From NCBI GenBank assembly GCA_902806335.1, contig CADCWG010000071.1, forward strand, positions 1 to 37,761: DNA of 37,761 bases, in the 5' to 3' direction. Below, one piece after another: positions 7,801 through 16,944 of this stretch (its first letter is position 1; the number at the start of each line of letters is the position of its first letter). This DNA comes from an uncultured Thermomicrobiales bacterium (GTDB taxonomy: Bacteria > Chloroflexota > Chloroflexia > Thermomicrobiales > UBA6265). The notes under the pieces were generated by a model that was given only the letters and a program-made list of their open reading frames with translations, was not told the origin of the DNA and did no database searches. Made by a program: the position numbers and the translations under genes.

Positions 7801-8177
7801 CGTTCCTGGCGGCGACACCGGCCCTCCCCGTGCGAGACGTCGCCCGCGCGGTCGCGTTCTACCGCGAGCGGCTGGGCTTCGAGAGCCCGCACGTCGACCC
7901 GGGGTTCGCGGTCATGCGGCGAGACCGGGTGGAGATCCACCTCTGGGAGGCGAACAACCCTTCTTGTCCCGGTGCCGAGCCGTTCCTGGCCGGCAGTGCG
8001 TCCTGCAGGGTGCGCGTGACCGGGCTGCCCCAGCTGTACGCCGAGTTCCAGGCGCAGGGGGTCGTCCACCCGAACGGCGCCCTGGCGGGCCGGCCCTGGG
8101 GCGTCGATGACTTCACGATCCTCGACATCGACGGCAACGCGATCGGCTTCGATGCGCCGACGGGTGCGGATAGTTGA
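7797..8177 (+). CDS. VOC superfamily protein, bleomycin-resistance/glyoxalase type
   Basis: 126 residues, the usual size of a two-module vicinal-oxygen-chelate protein. The first beta-alpha-beta module opens with TPALPVRDVARAVAFYRERLGF, and the second ends with GVDDFTILDIDGNAIGF, both standard family stretches. The VEIHLWEANNP segment resembles bleomycin-binding proteins (ble/BLMA type), which sequester the drug and need no metal. An obvious metal-ligand set is not seen, so a binding rather than enzymatic role is more likely, but the substrate cannot be inferred. The start ATG overlaps the stop of the upstream 62-residue ORF. Confidence 0.85.
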   Translation: MTFLAATPALPVRDVARAVAFYRERLGFESPHVDPGFAVMRRDRVEIHLWEANNPSCPGAEPFLAGSASCRVRVTGLPQLYAEFQAQGVVHPNGALAGRPWGVDDFTILDIDGNAIGFDAPTGADS

Positions 8178-8472
8178 GACACCGGGACCGATTCTCGTGA
8201 TCTGTGACGCCCCGTCCACGGGGGCGCGACGTCTAGGGCACGCCATGCCTCGCCACGACCGCCGAAGAACGGATGAGAGGTCGGGCGCCTCCAGGGGTAC
8301 GTCGTAACGGGACCTTGCCGGCGCCCGCTGGGGGACGGAAGGGGTGATCCTCCTATCCTCAGCACGCCGGTCGGCGGGATTCGGACGCGAACCAGTCCCG
8401 CGGCGTTGCTTCCTCGGCTTTGCCCGGGTGGCGTTCCTGGCTCAGGGGCCGTGCCGGTGCGGGTCGGGTGGT

Positions 8473-8492
8473 GTCATCCGTGCCCGGATGAC
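8473..8492. repeat. Perfect hyphenated palindrome upstream of mutS2
   Basis: GTCATCCG, four bases, CGGATGAC: an eight-base perfect inverted repeat. TACTAT follows four bases later (8496-8501). It could be an operator or an RNA hairpin. Confidence 0.5.
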
Positions 8493-8548
8493 CGATACTA
8501 TGTGACGAGTGATGGTCCACCGCTGGCCACGGCCTGCCGCGCCGGATC

Positions 8549-8568
8549 GCTCGGGTATCAACCCGAGC
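8549..8568. repeat. Second perfect inverted repeat upstream of mutS2
   Basis: GCTCGGGT, ATCA, ACCCGAGC: an eight-base perfect stem with a four-base loop, about 210 bases before the mutS2 start. No T run follows it. Confidence 0.45.
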
Positions 8569-8777
8569 CGAGTGGCGGTGGGGCCGGCTGGCGGCGGCGG
8601 TGCTCCGCCCCGTCGCGCCGCCTTCCACGGCTGCGCTCCCTCTTCTCCGCCGTCTTCCCGCCTCACCCCTCGTCCCGTCGCGTCACGCCCTGTCCGACAC
8701 GGCATCGGCTGTGTCGATTGGCAGGGCTCGCAGGGTCGCGGACGCGCCCGTTCTCGGGGCGCCAAGGATGCTTCCCC

Positions 8778-11171
8778 GTGCACGACGCCGTCCTCGCCAA
8801 GCTGGAGCTGCCGGCGGTCCTCGACCGCCTCGCGGCCCGCTGCCGCTTCACCGTCGCCGCCGAGCGCGCCCGCGAGCTCGGTCCGAGCGGCGACCCAGAC
8901 CACGTCGCCTACCTCCTCGGCGTGACGGCGGAAGCGGTCGACATCCAGACGAACTTCCCCGAGGTGACGATCGGCGGCGCGCGCGATATCCGCGAGTTGG
9001 TCCGCCGGGCCGCCCGCGGTGGCCGCCTGATGCCGACCGACCTGCTCCAGGTCCAGGACATGGTCGCCGCCGCCCGCAACCTGCGGCGCGGCTTCTACCG
9101 GCTGCCGGAGGCCGAGGACCGCTTCCCGTCGCTCGCCGAGTTCGTGGCCCACATCGCCGAGGTCCCCGACATCGAGGCCGACATCGGCCGCACCGTCGGC
9201 GCCCGCGGTGACGTCCTCGACACCGCCAGCGAGGAGCTGGGGAGGATCCGGCGCGCCGTCCGTGTGGCCCAGGGCCGGCTGATGGACCGCCTCAACCAGA
9301 TCCTGGCGGGCGGGCGCTACGCGTCGGCGCTCCAGGACTCGATCGTCACCATGCGCGACGGGCGCTACGTGATCCCGGTCAAGGCCGAGGCCCGCGGCGC
9401 CGTCCCCGGCGTGGTCCACGACACGTCGGCGAGCGGCCAGACCCTGTTCGTCGAGCCCTTCGACGTCGTGGAGTTGAACAACCGCTGGCGGGAGCAGCAG
9501 GTCGCCGAAGCGCACGAGATCGAGCGCGTCCTCGATGCGATCAGCGCGCGGATCGGCGCCAAGGCCGACGCCCTGGTCGAGACGGTCGAGGCCGTCGCGG
9601 CGATGGACCTGGCGATGGCCAAGGCCCTGCTCGCCTTCGACATGAAGGCCAGCCGGCCCCGCCTCTGGGCCGGCGGACCCGAGGGCGAGCACGGCCACCG
9701 TTCCCACCGCATCTCGCTCGTCCGCGCCCGCCACCCGCTGCTCGACCCGAAGACCGTCGTCCCGACCGATATCCACCTCGGGGAGACGTACCGCGTCCTC
9801 CTGATCACCGGCCCCAACACCGGCGGCAAGACCGTCGCGCTGAAGACCGTCGGCCTCCTCACGCTGATGGCCCAGACCGGGCTCTTCCTGCCCGCCGACG
9901 ACACGTCCGTGGTCAGCGTCTTCCCGGCGGTGTTCGCGGACATCGGCGACGAGCAGAGCATCGCCCAGAGCCTGTCGACCTTCTCCGCCCACATGCGGAC
10001 CGTGATCGGCATGCTCCGCCACGTCACGCCGGACAGCCTGGTGCTGCTCGACGAGCTGGGGGCGGGCACGGACCCGCAGGAAGGGTCGGCGCTCGCCCGG
10101 TCCCTGATCTCGGCCCTGCTCGAGCGCGGCGCGCTGACGATCGCCACGACCCACTACTCCGAGGTCAAGGCCTACGCCTACGCCACGGCCGGCGTCGAGA
10201 ACGCCAGCGTCGAGTTCGACGTCCGCTCCCTGGCGCCGACCTACAAGCTGATGATCGGCGTCCCGGGTCGCTCCAATGCCCTCGCGATCGCCAGGCGGCT
10301 GGGGATGCCGCAGGCCATCGTCGACGGCGCCAACGCCTACCTCGACCCGGACGAGCTGCGCGCCGATGCCCTGCTCCAGGACATCCGGAAGCGCCGCGAC
10401 GAGGCCGACGCCGCGATCCGCCGCGCCGAAGCGACCGAGCAGGAGGCGCAGCAGCTGCGGCGCCTGGCAGCCCGGGCCCTACGGACCGCCGAGGAGGAGC
10501 GACGCACCGCCCGCGAGGAGGCGCTGGCCAAGGCGGAGGAGGAGCTCGGCGAGGTCCGCGCGGCGCTCCGTCGCCTCCAGCGGGACCGCGAGCTGGTCGC
10601 CGTGACTAGGGAGCACGTCGACGCGCGGCGGCGGGAGGTCGAGGGCGCGGCCGACGCGGTGCGGACCTTCCAGCGGAGCCAGGCCCGGCCCAAGCCGGTC
10701 GTCATCGATGGTCCCGCCTCCCGCCCCATCCGTGCCGGGGACCGGGTGATGGTCGCCTCGCTGGCTCAGGAGGGCGAGGTGGTCGGGCTCGAGAACGGCT
10801 ACGCCGACGTCCAGCTCGGCGCGCTGAAGGTGCGGCAGGCGGTCGATGGCCTGGAGCGGCTCGGGCGCTCTCGCCCCTCGGAGCAAGACCGACGGGTCGT
10901 TCGACCCGCGGCGCCGGAGTTCGTGCCGATGGAGATCGACCTCCGGGGCCACCGCGCCGCGGAGGTGCCGGACATGCTGGAGAGCTACCTGGAGTCGGCC
11001 TACCGGTCGGGCCTGCCGCTGGTGCGGATCATCCACGGCAAGGGTACCGGGGCGCTGCGCGAGGTTGTCCGCCAGCACCTCCACGGTCACCCGGTCGTCG
11101 ACCACCACGAGCTTGCACCCCGTGAGCAGGGCGGCGACGGGGCGACCGTCGCCCACCTCAAGGAGCAGTAG
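8778..11171 (+). CDS. mutS2: Endonuclease MutS2
   Basis: 797 residues. MutS2 proteins bind branched or stalled structures, suppress homologous recombination, and in some bacteria rescue collided ribosomes; they lack the mismatch-recognition domain of MutS. Order of domains: N-terminal core and clamp (about 1-320), ATPase with Walker A GPNTGGKT at about 345-352 and Walker B LVLLDELGAGTDP at about 421-433, a long charged coiled coil (about 525-640), a KOW-like segment, and a C-terminal Smr nuclease domain starting with MEIDLRGHRAAEV at about 718 and containing IIHGKGTG. The GTG at 8778 matches the family N-terminus (HDAVLAKLELPAVLDRL) and has AAGGA about nine bases upstream. The Smr domain keeps both characteristic motifs (LRGHR and HGKGTGAL), so nuclease activity is expected. 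Confidence 0.96.
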   Translation: MHDAVLAKLELPAVLDRLAARCRFTVAAERARELGPSGDPDHVAYLLGVTAEAVDIQTNFPEVTIGGARDIRELVRRAARGGRLMPTDLLQVQDMVAAARNLRRGFYRLPEAEDRFPSLAEFVAHIAEVPDIEADIGRTVGARGDVLDTASEELGRIRRAVRVAQGRLMDRLNQILAGGRYASALQDSIVTMRDGRYVIPVKAEARGAVPGVVHDTSASGQTLFVEPFDVVELNNRWREQQVAEAHEIERVLDAISARIGAKADALVETVEAVAAMDLAMAKALLAFDMKASRPRLWAGGPEGEHGHRSHRISLVRARHPLLDPKTVVPTDIHLGETYRVLLITGPNTGGKTVALKTVGLLTLMAQTGLFLPADDTSVVSVFPAVFADIGDEQSIAQSLSTFSAHMRTVIGMLRHVTPDSLVLLDELGAGTDPQEGSALARSLISALLERGALTIATTHYSEVKAYAYATAGVENASVEFDVRSLAPTYKLMIGVPGRSNALAIARRLGMPQAIVDGANAYLDPDELRADALLQDIRKRRDEADAAIRRAEATEQEAQQLRRLAARALRTAEEERRTAREEALAKAEEELGEVRAALRRLQRDRELVAVTREHVDARRREVEGAADAVRTFQRSQARPKPVVIDGPASRPIRAGDRVMVASLAQEGEVVGLENGYADVQLGALKVRQAVDGLERLGRSRPSEQDRRVVRPAAPEFVPMEIDLRGHRAAEVPDMLESYLESAYRSGLPLVRIIHGKGTGALREVVRQHLHGHPVVDHHELAPREQGGDGATVAHLKEQ

Positions 11172-11717
11172 TCACCGGTCTGGTCCATCGCGAAGGGCCC
11201 AACCGGGCTAACCGAGCGCGCGGACGGGGTGACCGGACTGAGGCGGCCGACCGCGGCCCATCGTGCCTGGCCCGGGTGCGGTCCGGAGTTGGTGGCGATC
11301 GCCCCAATGACGGCCGGTTCGTTCTCGGGTCCGGTCCCGACGAGCCGATGGGGGGAGCGGACGAGGGGCCGTCTACCCGTCGGAGGGTTGACGCCGAGTC
11401 CGATGGTCGCGCCACTGCCGTTGACCGTCACAGTCCAGAGTTGCCTACGATGCCACCCGAACCAGTCCGACATCGTCGCGACGGTCGGTGGAGGCGGTCG
11501 GGAACCGCTGGCGATCCTCCGTCGTCCTGGCATTGGAATGGTCGCGGCAGACCGCAGCCTGCCGACCCATCGCGCTCGGCACAGTGGGCGCGGCGCGACC
11601 CGGCCGAGGACGCTGAGTGTGGACGTCTAGGACCGGAGCCGGCGAGCTCGGAGGCCGCGGAGGCGTCGCGGCCAATGTCGCGGCGCGTCGAGCCGCGACA
11701 CGTGAGGAGGGAAGACG
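11172..11717. other. Spacer mutS2 to protease, no gene seen
   Basis: About 545 bases. A TTGACC near 11419 with TACGAT 19 bases downstream is a weak promoter candidate far from the protease start. CCGAC and GTCGG flank CGTCGCGACG near 11465-11490. Open frames here look like GC-driven artefacts. Confidence 0.4.
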
Positions 11718-13160
11718 ATGGGACGACGCAGGCGGTGGGCGACGGCTCTCAGGACGATAGCCGCGTCGGCCGCGCTGCTCACGGCGGCCTCAGCACCCAT
11801 GACGGCGCGGGCCGAGCTCGAGCCGGCGAAGCGCCAGGAGGTCCTGACCGCCTCCGTGCAGGTGGTGGTCCTGGTCGAGGTGACCGAGGACGGGGACACG
11901 ACGGTCGTCCCCGGCCAGGGCGGGAGCGGGACCGTGATCACGGACCTGGGCCTGATCCTGACCAACAACCACGTCATCGAGACGCGGGAGCTCAAGGCCA
12001 GCCTCCGTCAACTGGAGGCAGCGGCGGAAGACCAGGGGCGCGACATCCAACTGGAGGTTCGCGACGACGCGTTTGGCGTCCTTTTCACCGAGGAGGGGGA
12101 GCCGCCGACGCTCCGCTACTTCGCCGAAGAAGCGTCGTCGTCGAAGGGGGCCGATCTCGCCGTCCTGCGGATCTCGGAAGACGCCGACGGGGATCGGGTG
12201 GACCCGGAGGACGTTGATCTCCCCTCGGTCGCCCTCGGCGACTCCGACGACCTGCAGATCGGTGACGACCTGCACATCTTCGGCTACCCGGGGATCGGGG
12301 CCGACACCATCACCTACACCGAGGGCATCGTCAGCGGGTTCCTCTTCGAAGAACCGATCGAGGGGCGCGCCTGGATCAAGTCGGACGCCTCGACCTCGGG
12401 CGGCAGCAGCGGGGGAACGGCGGTCGACGCCGCCGGGAACCTGGTTGGGATCCCGACCGCGGGCCCCCAGCTGGACTGCCGCCCCGGCGACACCAACGGT
12501 GACGGGCAGTTCGACGAGCAGGACGTCGGGTGCGTCCCGACCGGCGGTTCTCTGGCCCTGCTAAGGCCCGTGAATCTCGCCGTGCCGCTGATCGAAGAGG
12601 CGTGCGACTGCTCGGTCGACCAGCGTCGCGGGCGCGACGCGGAGCCGACGGACGAGCCCGCGAGCAACGGCGAGAACGTCGACGGTAACACCTACACCAG
12701 CCCTACCTTCGGCTACCGCCTCGAGTGGGACGACGAGGCGTGGGACGTCGAGGACGAGGGCCAGGACCTCTACGCCGAGGGACGGGACACGATCCAGTTG
12801 TTCGAGACCGACCGCACCAGCTATCTGATCGTGGAAGGGTTCGAGGGATACGACGGCGACCCGGACGCCTGCCTGGAGGGGTCGGTCGACGAGGTCGGCG
12901 GCGAGGATCTGGAGCCGCTGGAGGACGAGGACGGCGAGGTGATCGCCGGCGCCGAGGACGGACGCGCCTTCGCCGCGTACAGCTTCACGACGCCGACCGA
13001 CGACGAGGTGTCCGAACGGGTCGCGTACGTGGAATGCCAGACCTTAGACGAGGGCGAGTCGGTCGTCGTCTTCACCCATGTCGCGGCCGCCGACACCTAC
13101 TTCGACGGCGACCGGGAGGCGGCGACGGAGCTCATCGAATCGCTCCGGCCGGCGGAGTGA
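11718..13160 (+). CDS. Secreted trypsin-like serine protease with EF-hand-type loop and acidic C-terminal domain
   Basis: 480 residues. A signal peptide occupies about residues 1-32 (RRRR, a hydrophobic Ala/Leu stretch, then TARAE). The trypsin-like (HtrA-related S1) domain has its triad in place: His85 in TNNHVI, Asp146 in GADLAVLRI and Ser231 in GGSSGGTA. About 27 residues after Ser231 sits DTNGDGQFDEQD (258-269), which fits a calcium-binding loop of the EF-hand/dockerin type (D-x-N-x-D-x-Q-x-D-x-x-D). Three Cys residues flank it (CRPGD, GCVP and CDC nearby). No PDZ domain follows. Instead there is a Ser/Asp/Glu-rich linker and a very acidic domain beginning SPTFGYRLEWDDEAW. The ATG at 11718 has GAGGAGGGA upstream. 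The protein likely acts outside the membrane, possibly calcium-stabilised. Confidence 0.88.
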   Translation: MGRRRRWATALRTIAASAALLTAASAPMTARAELEPAKRQEVLTASVQVVVLVEVTEDGDTTVVPGQGGSGTVITDLGLILTNNHVIETRELKASLRQLEAAAEDQGRDIQLEVRDDAFGVLFTEEGEPPTLRYFAEEASSSKGADLAVLRISEDADGDRVDPEDVDLPSVALGDSDDLQIGDDLHIFGYPGIGADTITYTEGIVSGFLFEEPIEGRAWIKSDASTSGGSSGGTAVDAAGNLVGIPTAGPQLDCRPGDTNGDGQFDEQDVGCVPTGGSLALLRPVNLAVPLIEEACDCSVDQRRGRDAEPTDEPASNGENVDGNTYTSPTFGYRLEWDDEAWDVEDEGQDLYAEGRDTIQLFETDRTSYLIVEGFEGYDGDPDACLEGSVDEVGGEDLEPLEDEDGEVIAGAEDGRAFAAYSFTTPTDDEVSERVAYVECQTLDEGESVVVFTHVAAADTYFDGDREAATELIESLRPAE

Positions 13161-13271
13161 GCGTCCCATTGGAGGCGGTCCGACCGTGTCCCCTGCCCAC
13201 AGCGGACGGACGGTGGCGGGCCGACCCCACCGACACGAACAGCCGGTAGGGGGGCCGACCGGCGGTAGGGT

Positions 13272-13338
13272 TCCCCCGAGCTGAGAGAGACGAGCCGGCC
13301 GCGCTGTAGCCCATCGCGGCCCGCTCGTCCTCGGGGGA
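13272..13338. terminator. Long bipartite hairpin between convergent protease and mfd
   Basis: The inner stem is GACGAGCCGGCCGCG (13289-13303) with CGCGGCCCGCTCGTC (13315-13329), 15 bp with one mismatch and an 11-base loop. The outer stem is TCCCCCGAG (13272-13280) with CTCGGGGGA (13330-13338), nine perfect pairs. The two are stacked except for an eight-base bulge. It abuts the mfd stop codon (13339-13341) and probably terminates both genes, although it lacks a U tract. Confidence 0.6.
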
Positions 13339-16300
13339 CTACGCGACCCCGACCTTTGCGCGCCGGGGGAGTGCCTTGACACTCGGACGGCGACCGCGAC
13401 CATCGCCGGCCATGGTCGCCGGGGTCGGTTCCTCGCGTGGGCCGACCGCTCCAGCGGCCTCGACCGCGTCAAGGACGATGTCCAGTGCCTCCTGCCACGG
13501 CAGGTCGAGGTCGGGCAGGCGGACGCGGACCGAGTTCGGGGTCAGCTTCAGCGCGCGGCCGAGCCGACGGCCGAGCCGGCCGGCGTCGAGGTGGGCGGTC
13601 CGCACGGGGCGGATCACCAGCTCGCGCTCCCGCTCTATCACCGAGTCGATGCCGAGCGGCTCGCAACGCAGCCGGATCGCGATCAGGGCCAGCAGCCGCT
13701 CCACCTCGTCCGGGATGTCCCCGAACCGTTCGGTCAGCTCGGCGCGCATCTCGGCGAGCTCGGCCGCCGAGGTCACCCCCGCGACGCGCCGGTAGAGGCT
13801 CAGCCGGAGTTCGGTGTCGCCCACGTAACTGGCCGGGATCAGCGCCGTCAGCGGCAGATCGAGCGTGACCGCGTTCGGGTCGGCCATCGGCCGCCCGGCG
13901 CGCACCTCCTCGACCGCCTGGCTCAGGAGCCGCAGGTAGAGGTCGAAGCCGATCGCGGCGATGTGCCCGCTCTGCTCCCCGCCAAGGATGTTGCCCGCGC
14001 CGCGGATCTCCATGTCCCGCATCGCCACCCGGAGCCCGGCACCGAGCTCCGTTGCCTCCTGGATCGCCTCCAGGCGCTCCTGGGCCTCGGCACTGAGCGC
14101 CTTGTGCGGCCGGTAGAGCAGATAGGCGTAGGCGCGGTTGGCGCTCCGCCCGACCCGGCCCCGCAGCTGGTAGAGCTGGGTGAGCCCGAGCGTGTCGGCG
14201 TTGTCGATCACGATCGTGTTCACGTTCGGGATGTCGATGCCCGACTCGATGATCGTCGTCGAGATCAGCACGTCAAACTCGTGCCGGACGAAGCCGAGGA
14301 TCACCTCCTCGAGCACCGACTCTTCCATCTGGCCGTGCCCGACGCCGAAGCGCGCCTCCGGCACCAGCTCGCGCAGCTTGTGGGCGAGGCGATCGATGTC
14401 GTGGACCCGGTTGTGGACGAAGTAGACCTGGCCGCCGCGATCGATCTCGCGGAGGATCACCTCGCGCGTCAGGCTGTCGGTGGCGGCGGTGACGAACGTC
14501 CTGATCGGCAGCCGCGCCTGGGGGGCGGTGTCGATCACGCTGATGTCGCGGATGCCGGCGAGCGACATGTGGAGCGTCCGCGGGATCGGCGTCGCGCTCA
14601 TGGTGAGCACGTCGACCTCGGCCCGCAGCTTCTTCAGGAACTCCTTCTGGCGAACCCCGAAGCGCTGCTCCTCGTCGACCACGACCAGGCCGAGGTCCTT
14701 GAACCGGACATCGTCCTGGACGAGGCGGTGGGTGCCAACGACGATGTCGACGGTCCCTTCTCTGAGGCCGCGGAGCGTCGCCTGCTGCTCGGGCTTGGCC
14801 CGCAGACGGGAGAGCATCTCGACACGGACGGGGTACGGCGCGAGCCGCTGGGAGAAGGTCTGGAAGTGCTGGAGCGCCAGCACCGTCGTCGGGACCAGGA
14901 CCGCGACCTGGCGGCCGCCGTTGACGGCCTTGAAGGCGGCCCGCACGGCGACCTCCGTCTTGCCGAAGCCGACGTCGCCGCAGACGAGGCGATCCATCGG
15001 CCGATCCGACTCCATGTCGGCCTTGACCTCGTCGATGGCCCGCTGCTGGTCGGGGGTCTCGGTGTACGGGAACGACTCGGCGAGCTCGCGGTCCCAGGGT
15101 GAGTCGGAACCCAACCGGTAGCCTTCGGCGGTCTCGCGACGGGCGTAGAGCTGGATCAGCTCGAACGCCATCTCGCGGATCGCCCGCCGGACACGCTGCT
15201 TGGTCTTGACCCACTCCCCGGAGCCGAGCTTGGTGACGACCGGGTCGACGCCGCCACCGCTGTACCGGGAGACGCGGTCGCTCTGGTCGACCGGCACGTA
15301 GAGCTTGTCGCCCTTGGCGTACTCCAGCAGCATGTACTCGCGCTCGACGCCGGAGGTGTCGAGCCGGACCAGACCGGCGAAGCGGGCGATCCCGTGGTCG
15401 ACGTGGACGACGTGCTCGCCGGGAGTGAGCCCCTGGGCGAAGGCGATCCCTTCGGCCACGCGTCGCGCGGGACCGCGCCGGGTCTGCTTCCGAAACCCGA
15501 GCAGCTCCAGGTCGGAGAGGACGAGCAACCGGGCCTCGGGCACCGACCACCCGCCATCGAGGTCGGACGCCCGGATCTCGACCGTGCCGGGTGGCAGGGG
15601 AGGGGGCACGTCGAAGGCGACGCCGCGCCGCTTGTCGTGCCGCGGGAAGACGTCCTGCTCCTCGAACAGCTCGGTCAGGCGGTCCACCTGGTCCGTGGCG
15701 ACGAGGACCCGCCAGCCGTCGGCGAGCCGCCGCTCCACCTCGGCGACGCCACGGCCGAGCCGGCCGGCGAAGACCGGCGCCTCCTCGATCGCGGTGAGGG
15801 CGACGACCTCCGCCGGTGGCGTCCGGTCGGCCTGGTCGACCGGCTCGGCGGCGACGTCGAGGCCGAGCCAGACCCGGCGGTGCGCCGCGAGCCGGTCGGT
15901 AACCGTCGACCAGCGCGCCACGGGCCGGCGGAGCCCCGGCGGCAGCTCACCGTTGGCGACGAAGCCGGCCTCGAGCTCGGCCGCGTGATGCGCCGCCTGC
16001 TCGGCGGCGAGCCGGACCGCGGCCGGCTCGTCGAAGACGACCAACGAGCCGTTAGGGAGGTAGTCGACGAGGGTCGTCTCGTCCCCGATGAGGTACGGCG
16101 CGAACAGGTCGACCGCGGGAGGGGCGGCCCCGACCGCCATGCGATCCAGGGAGCGGGACCACTCGGCGGCGACCTCCGCCCGCAGCCCGCTCTGGTCCAA
16201 TGCGGCGAGCTCCCGCGCCGCGTCCGGCAGCCGCCAGAAGGGCAGCTCCGCCGGGGGAAGGAGGACGGCCTCGATGAGGCGCTCCTCGGACCGCTGCGAG

Positions 16301-16944
16301 GACGGGTTGAAGGCGCGGATGGTGTCGACCTCGTCGCCGAAGAGGTCGAACCGGACCGGTCGCTCGGAACCGGGCGGGAAGAGGTCGATGATGCCGCCCC
16401 GGCGGGCGATCGTGCCCGGCTCCTGGACCAGCGGCGAGACCTCGTAGCCCAGCCCGGTGGCCCACCGCAGGAGGTCGTCGACGTCCAGGCGGTCGCCGGG
16501 GCGGACGGTCCGCGAGTGCGTGGACAGGTCGACCGGCGCCATCACGAGGTGGGTCAGCCCGCTGACGGGGGTGACGATCGCCGCCGGGAGGTTGGCGCCG
16601 CGACAGAGACGATCGAGCAGCGCGACCCGGCGGGTCGCCACCCCGAGGTCGAAGGGAAGCTGCTCGTAGGGGAGCGCTTCGGGGGCCGGCCAGACGTCGG
16701 CCGGGCGGTCGGGCGTCAGGAACTCGTTGAGCGCCGCCGCGAGGGCCGCCGCGCGATCGGCCCGCGCCGACACCACCAGCGTCGGCGCGTCGTGCCGGTC
16801 GACGATCGCCGCCAGCAGCGCCGGGCGCGCCGATGCCGGGACGTCGGTCACCGCGAGCGGACCGCCACCGGCGCCCACCCGGTCGAGCAGGTTGTGGATC
16901 GTGGGCGCCTCGTGGAGCGTCGGCAGCAGATGGCGAAGCGTCAC
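13339..16944 (-). CDS. mfd: Transcription-repair coupling factor Mfd
   Basis: 1201 residues, close to the family length. Mfd binds RNA polymerase stalled at lesions, pushes it off the DNA by its translocase, and recruits UvrA. Visible parts in order: UvrB-like N-terminal module (GGIIDLFPPGSERPVRFDLF), a CarD-like RNA-polymerase interaction domain (VVHVDHGIARFAGL, then EYMLLEYAKGDKLYVPV), RecG-type translocase with Walker A GDVGFGKTEVA and the DEEQRFG box, the GRVGRS helicase motif VI region, and the C-terminal UvrA-masking domain (ELRLSLYRRVAG). The start is a GTG at 16944 with a weak AGAGG upstream. An extended -10 (TGCTAGACT) at 17129-17137 probably serves the gene, leaving a leader of about 180 bases. 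The stop codon abuts a long hairpin. Confidence 0.97.
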   Translation of the reverse strand: MTLRHLLPTLHEAPTIHNLLDRVGAGGGPLAVTDVPASARPALLAAIVDRHDAPTLVVSARADRAAALAAALNEFLTPDRPADVWPAPEALPYEQLPFDLGVATRRVALLDRLCRGANLPAAIVTPVSGLTHLVMAPVDLSTHSRTVRPGDRLDVDDLLRWATGLGYEVSPLVQEPGTIARRGGIIDLFPPGSERPVRFDLFGDEVDTIRAFNPSSQRSEERLIEAVLLPPAELPFWRLPDAARELAALDQSGLRAEVAAEWSRSLDRMAVGAAPPAVDLFAPYLIGDETTLVDYLPNGSLVVFDEPAAVRLAAEQAAHHAAELEAGFVANGELPPGLRRPVARWSTVTDRLAAHRRVWLGLDVAAEPVDQADRTPPAEVVALTAIEEAPVFAGRLGRGVAEVERRLADGWRVLVATDQVDRLTELFEEQDVFPRHDKRRGVAFDVPPPLPPGTVEIRASDLDGGWSVPEARLLVLSDLELLGFRKQTRRGPARRVAEGIAFAQGLTPGEHVVHVDHGIARFAGLVRLDTSGVEREYMLLEYAKGDKLYVPVDQSDRVSRYSGGGVDPVVTKLGSGEWVKTKQRVRRAIREMAFELIQLYARRETAEGYRLGSDSPWDRELAESFPYTETPDQQRAIDEVKADMESDRPMDRLVCGDVGFGKTEVAVRAAFKAVNGGRQVAVLVPTTVLALQHFQTFSQRLAPYPVRVEMLSRLRAKPEQQATLRGLREGTVDIVVGTHRLVQDDVRFKDLGLVVVDEEQRFGVRQKEFLKKLRAEVDVLTMSATPIPRTLHMSLAGIRDISVIDTAPQARLPIRTFVTAATDSLTREVILREIDRGGQVYFVHNRVHDIDRLAHKLRELVPEARFGVGHGQMEESVLEEVILGFVRHEFDVLISTTIIESGIDIPNVNTIVIDNADTLGLTQLYQLRGRVGRSANRAYAYLLYRPHKALSAEAQERLEAIQEATELGAGLRVAMRDMEIRGAGNILGGEQSGHIAAIGFDLYLRLLSQAVEEVRAGRPMADPNAVTLDLPLTALIPASYVGDTELRLSLYRRVAGVTSAAELAEMRAELTERFGDIPDEVERLLALIAIRLRCEPLGIDSVIERERELVIRPVRTAHLDAGRLGRRLGRALKLTPNSVRVRLPDLDLPWQEALDIVLDAVEAAGAVGPREEPTPATMAGDGRGRRPSVKALPRRAKVGVA

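Larger units (their letters stand above)
8178..8777. other. 600-base spacer upstream of mutS2 with several hairpins
   Basis: No credible gene. It holds three perfect or bipartite inverted repeats (8374-8401, 8473-8492, 8549-8568) and a TACTAT at 8496-8501 just after the second. The frame of mutS2 remains open across most of the region, but the translation there is low-complexity and not protein-like. Confidence 0.5.

Noticed and set aside
8374..8401. Possible tRNA T-arm (GATTCGGACGCGAACC-like stretch) before mutS2
   Set aside because: No acceptor, D or anticodon stems can be drawn around it; it is a simple hairpin.
8406..8777. N-terminal extension of mutS2
   Set aside because: The frame is open but the translation is Arg/Pro/Ser-rich and unlike MutS2; the family start is at the GTG at 8778.
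11229..11630. Possible 133-residue gene between mutS2 and the protease
   Set aside because: No ribosome binding site, GTG start, and no protein-like pattern; overlapping frames are equally open.
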